6,950 nucleotides of DNA from Flavobacteriales bacterium UBA5692. GTDB taxonomy: Bacteria; Bacteroidota; Bacteroidia; Flavobacteriales_D; Sanyastnellaceae. This document shows, in pieces, positions 5,826-6,950 of this stretch (the stretch's first letter is position 1; each line of letters begins with the position of its first letter). The stretch is from the NCBI GenBank assembly GCA_002420235.1, contig DIHQ01000131.1, positions 1-6,950 of the forward strand. The letters are read 5' to 3'. Made by a program: the position numbers and the translations under genes. Under the pieces are notes generated by a model. It was not told the origin of the DNA and did not search any database. It worked only from the letters and a program-made list of their open reading frames with translations.

Positions 5826-6950
5826 ATGGATAAAAATCAAATCATAGGCATCGTACTCATGGTGCTGTTGTACATCGGTTATATCTGGTATACGACGCCA
5901 ACAGAAGAGGATCGGTTGGCGGCCATAGCCGCTCAAGAACAACAAATTGAACTGGCCCGTATAGACAGCGTGGCCCAAGTCGAAGAAGAGGAGTTTCAGG
6001 CTCAGCTTCGAGAGCAAACTATTGCATCTGATATCACGAGCACCGAGACGCTCGACGCTTCGCTCGTTCGTCGGTTTGGTGGTTTGGCGAGCGCCGCCCT
6101 AGGTGAAGACAGAACGTACACCCTCAATTCCGATGGTGTTCGAGCGACATTCAGCAGTCGCGGAGGCCTGCTGATTGATGCGGAACTAAGTGGCTACAAA
6201 CGTTATGAGTCAGAGGAATTCGTGCGCCTATGGAAAGAAGAAAACAGCACAATGACAGTTGCCTTTGACTTCAATGAAGTAGCAGGCGAATTAAACCTGA
6301 GTGACTTTTTCTTCGAGGGCGAAGCAGAACGTGAGAATAGCATCTCGCTTGTGTGCCGATCCTTAGAAGGCCAGGTAATTCGATGGCAACATGAACTGAA
6401 AGGCTTCACCCTAAGATCCCATCTATCATTCGAGGGATTTAATTCTTCCCTGGGAGATAACTTCATTTTTAAATGGGAAGCGGAGGGAGTGCCTAATGAA
6501 AAAGGCATCGAGTGGGAACGTCAGCATAGCAGCATTTACTACAAGGAAGTTGGTATGGGCAGGGATTATCTATCCGATGGTCAGAGTAAAGATCTAATCA
6601 CCGATGAACCGCTTGAGTGGTTAGCTTTCAAACAAAACTTTTTCTCGGCCATCGTCCGTAATGAGAGCAATTTTTTACCTGGTGCAATCTTAAGGACGGT
6701 TGTCCCAGAAGAAGACTCGACGACGACCATGGCTTATGCCGCAGCGCTTCCTTTTGAAGTTCAACGCCTCGGGACAGAAGTGACAAGCGATTTTGAGTTT
6801 TACCTCGGACCAAACGAACAAAACGCCTTGGAGTCCCTTGGGTGGACAGAGGCAGACCGAATCATCGATTATGGCTGGTGGATTTTTGGATGGGTCAACC
6901 GTAACGTCATCCTGCCGCTGTACAATTTGTTAGCATCGCACGTCACATCG
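5826..6950 (+). CDS. yidC: YidC membrane protein insertase, N-terminal 375 residues (cut by window end)
   Basis: YidC inserts proteins into the inner membrane, alone or with SecYEG. The reading frame is open from the ATG at 5826 to the window edge. MDKNQIIGIVLMVLLYIGY is the N-terminal signal anchor (span about 6-22) and closely fits Bacteroidota YidC starts. A charged, Glu/Gln-rich linker follows (about 26-65), then the large periplasmic P1 domain (about 95-330, ending near FEFYLGPNEQ). The last part, YGWWIFGWVNRNVILPLYNLL (349-369), is the entry to the conserved insertase domain. The remaining membrane segments with the hydrophilic groove lie past the edge; Bacteroidota homologues are about 600-640 residues. 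No Shine-Dalgarno sequence is present, and the frame upstream is closed by the kdsC stops with no other ATG, so 5826 is the likely start. Truncation is only by the window. Confidence 0.93.
   Translation, partial: MDKNQIIGIVLMVLLYIGYIWYTTPTEEDRLAAIAAQEQQIELARIDSVAQVEEEEFQAQLREQTIASDITSTETLDASLVRRFGGLASAALGEDRTYTLNSDGVRATFSSRGGLLIDAELSGYKRYESEEFVRLWKEENSTMTVAFDFNEVAGELNLSDFFFEGEAERENSISLVCRSLEGQVIRWQHELKGFTLRSHLSFEGFNSSLGDNFIFKWEAEGVPNEKGIEWERQHSSIYYKEVGMGRDYLSDGQSKDLITDEPLEWLAFKQNFFSAIVRNESNFLPGAILRTVVPEEDSTTTMAYAAALPFEVQRLGTEVTSDFEFYLGPNEQNALESLGWTEADRIIDYGWWIFGWVNRNVILPLYNLLASHVTS

Noticed and set aside
6061..6093. CGCTCG / CGAGCG hairpin with a repeated GGTTTGG in its loop, inside yidC.
   Set aside because: The stem is six bases and lies in an ordinary coding stretch of the yidC linker before the P1 domain; it is likely chance.

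Overview
This window reads as a stretch of a Bacteroidota chromosome, probably close to Flavobacteriales. The evidence is the lineage-typical ccmB-ccmC-ccmD-ccmE-ccmF order, a CcmC with a large extracytoplasmic insert, a long CcmF, a DUF2520-KdsC pair, a Bacteroidota-style YidC, and several gene starts with no Shine-Dalgarno sequence. Everything is on the + strand, and almost every base is coding. The taxonomic call is inferred from protein features and gene order, not from a database search.

Bases 1-4484 form a cytochrome c maturation (System I, Ccm) cluster. The first 26 bases are the last seven codons and stop of ccmB. They are followed by ccmC (haem handling, WWD domain), a small ccmD-like membrane protein, ccmE (the haem chaperone, here with a Cys in place of the usual haem-attaching His), and ccmF (the haem lyase subunit, with all four expected histidines). 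Together they would deliver haem across the inner membrane and attach it to apocytochromes c. The apocytochrome reduction genes (CcmG/CcmH type) and the ABC ATPase ccmA are not in the window.

Bases 4477-5765 hold two cytoplasmic proteins coupled to the end of ccmF: a Rossmann-fold/DUF2520 protein of unknown substrate, and a KdsC-type HAD phosphatase of the Kdo (lipopolysaccharide core) pathway. From ccmC to kdsC, every gene start overlaps the stop of the gene before it by 1, 4 or 8 bases, which suggests one polycistronic, translationally coupled unit. After a tandem stop and a 60-base gap, the last gene begins: yidC, the inner-membrane protein insertase, cut by the window edge just as its conserved insertase domain starts.

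I found no RNA gene, mobile element, CRISPR array, long repeat or convincing terminator, and no gene on the minus strand. This is an ordinary housekeeping region and I see no undescribed system in it. The points that merit a second look are variations on known families: the Cys-type CcmE, the enlarged extracytoplasmic parts of CcmC and CcmF, and the linkage of haem, LPS and membrane-insertion genes.
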